NCBI GenBank assembly: GCA_007753915.1
Contig: CP036352.1
Coordinates: 4,155,306 to 4,219,305, forward strand
Length of the DNA: 64,000 bases
Direction: 5' to 3'
From: Phycisphaerae bacterium RAS2
GTDB taxonomy: Bacteria; Planctomycetota; Phycisphaerae; UBA1845; UTPLA1
Shown: positions 63,247 to 64,000 of the stretch, piece by piece
How positions within the stretch are numbered: position 1 is the stretch's first letter
Layout: every line of letters begins with the position of its first letter
Made by a program: the position numbers and the translations under genes
Notes under the pieces: generated by a model
Databases searched by the model: none
What the model saw: only the letters and a program-made list of their open reading frames with translations
What the model was told of the DNA's origin: nothing

Positions 63247-63705
63247 ATGGCCCAATTCAGCGTTCGCCGAACCATTGCCGCGCCGATTGAAGCGGTCTTC
63301 GCGCAGGCTGCTGACTTCGCCAATGCGCCCAAACACGTCAGAGGCATCAAGCGCGTTGAAATGCTCACCGACGGGCCGGTGCGGGTCGGCACGCGCTTTC
63401 GGGAGACGCGCGTCATGTTCGGCAAGGAGGCCACCGAGGAGATGGAAGTCGTCGCGCTCACCCCGCCGCACGGCTACGTCCTGGGGAGCGAGACCTGCGG
63501 CTGCCGCTATCGCTGCGAGATTCGTCTGACCCCAGCGGCGAACGGCACCGACGTGGTCATGAACTTTGACGCGCAGCCGCTGACCTTCTTCGCGAAGATC
63601 ATGTGCAAGCTGATGGGATTCATGATGAAGTCGGTGTCCAAGGCGTGCGAGCAGGACCTGGAAGACCTGAAAGCGGCGGTCGAATCCCGCCGGGCCGCGA
63701 CCTGA
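63247..63705 (+). CDS. SRPBCC (START-like) domain protein
   Basis: 152 aa, ATG at 63247 with GGGAGA upstream. Polyketide-cyclase/SRPBCC pattern: FSVRRTIAAPIEAVFAQAADFANAPKHVRGIKRVEML, RVGTRFRETRVMFGKEATEEMEVVAL and a long C-terminal helix. Such proteins have a hydrophobic pocket for lipids or other small ligands. It follows the DUF1579 gene by 38 bases and is likely in the same operon. The ligand is unknown. Confidence 0.85.
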   Translation: MAQFSVRRTIAAPIEAVFAQAADFANAPKHVRGIKRVEMLTDGPVRVGTRFRETRVMFGKEATEEMEVVALTPPHGYVLGSETCGCRYRCEIRLTPAANGTDVVMNFDAQPLTFFAKIMCKLMGFMMKSVSKACEQDLEDLKAAVESRRAAT

Positions 63706-63813
63706 CGCGATCCGATCACAGCGGCGTACGCCACGACCCCCGCGCGGAGAAACCGTTGGTTCCCGCCATCGCGTGATTGACTCGACCATGCATCATGAAC
63801 ACTGCAAGAGGGC

Positions 63814-64000
63814 CTAGCCCGCGGTTGCTGCAGGTTTCTTTTTTGCCGGAGCGGCGTTGTCCGCCGGCGCGCCTTTGAGCGACTCGGGCGTGACGACGAA
63901 TCGAATCATCCGCTCGTCGGTCATGTATTTCGCGGCGGTCGTCTGAAGGTCCTTCGCGGTGAAGGTTTCGAAGACGCGGGGCAGATCACGCAGCTCGTCC
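63814..64000 (-). CDS. C-terminal end of a probable M16-family peptidase, cut by the window edge
   Basis: Reading the minus strand from the window edge gives about 61 codons ending TAG at 63814. The text is RVFETFTAKDLQTTAAKYM, then TDERMIRFVVTPESLKG, then a low-complexity PADNAAPAKKKPAATAG tail. The first part matches the end of M16 proteins (a helix, K-Y-hydrophobic, then a strand before the end) and is similar in style to the second half of the M16 peptidase at 57796-60603. The rest lies outside the window. Confidence 0.55.
   Translation of the reverse strand, partial: DELRDLPRVFETFTAKDLQTTAAKYMTDERMIRFVVTPESLKGAPADNAAPAKKKPAATAG

Overview
The window is a dense, high-GC stretch of bacterial chromosome with about 46 protein genes. 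I see no rRNA, tRNA, CRISPR array, transposase or phage block. Several features point to the Planctomycetota, perhaps the Phycisphaerae: two secreted proteins joining a lipoprotein-sorting-like domain to a TlpA thioredoxin domain, a TMTC-like membrane/TPR protein, a cell-surface protein with a dockerin-like tail, a BlaI/M56 regulatory pair without a beta-lactam sensor, small proteins of the kind seen in planctomycetes, and dispersed palindromic repeats of a type I associate with that phylum. This placement is an inference; no rRNA gene is present to confirm it.

Region 1 (0-12.4 kb): miaA on the minus strand, a secreted Cys-rich protein with internal repeats, then lysS, a very long LolC/E-like permease, its LolD-like ATPase, a branched-chain aminotransferase, psd and pssA. 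The last two make phosphatidylethanolamine. A TMTC-like protein runs convergently. Region 2 (12.7-20.4 kb): a small coiled-coil protein, two neighbouring 3-phosphoglycerate-dehydrogenase-type genes, an orphan sigma-54 response regulator, ribD and the first TlpA-like protein. Region 3 (20.5-29.4 kb): a GT-C membrane glycosyltransferase between the two TlpA-like paralogues, a CNNM-LysM-recG operon, and an sdhA/frdA with no partner subunits beside it.

Region 4 (29.4-30.9 kb) is a short, lower-GC accessory stretch with two poorly known genes. Region 5 (30.9-40.6 kb) holds clpB, a small c-type cytochrome domain protein, a repeat-filled gap, a DUF2238 membrane protein, rimO, an MFS transporter and a dockerin-type lipoprotein.

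Region 6 (40.8-50.8 kb, all minus strand) is a leucine/isovalerate degradation cluster: both 3-methylcrotonyl-CoA carboxylase subunits (the alpha subunit split in two overlapping frames), methylglutaconyl-CoA hydratase and HMG-CoA lyase. A trehalose cassette (otsA and an otsB-GH15 fusion) lies inside it. Region 7 (50.9-55.9 kb): obgE, rpmA, trpF, recJ. Region 8 (55.98-57.66 kb): one visibly AT-rich gene of unknown function whose C-terminus resembles a HEPN motif. It is the best candidate here for an acquired, undescribed system. Region 9 (57.8-64 kb): a double-domain M16 peptidase, a BlaI/M56 pair with two visible operator boxes, a DUF1579 protein, an SRPBCC protein and the 3' end of what looks like another M16 peptidase.
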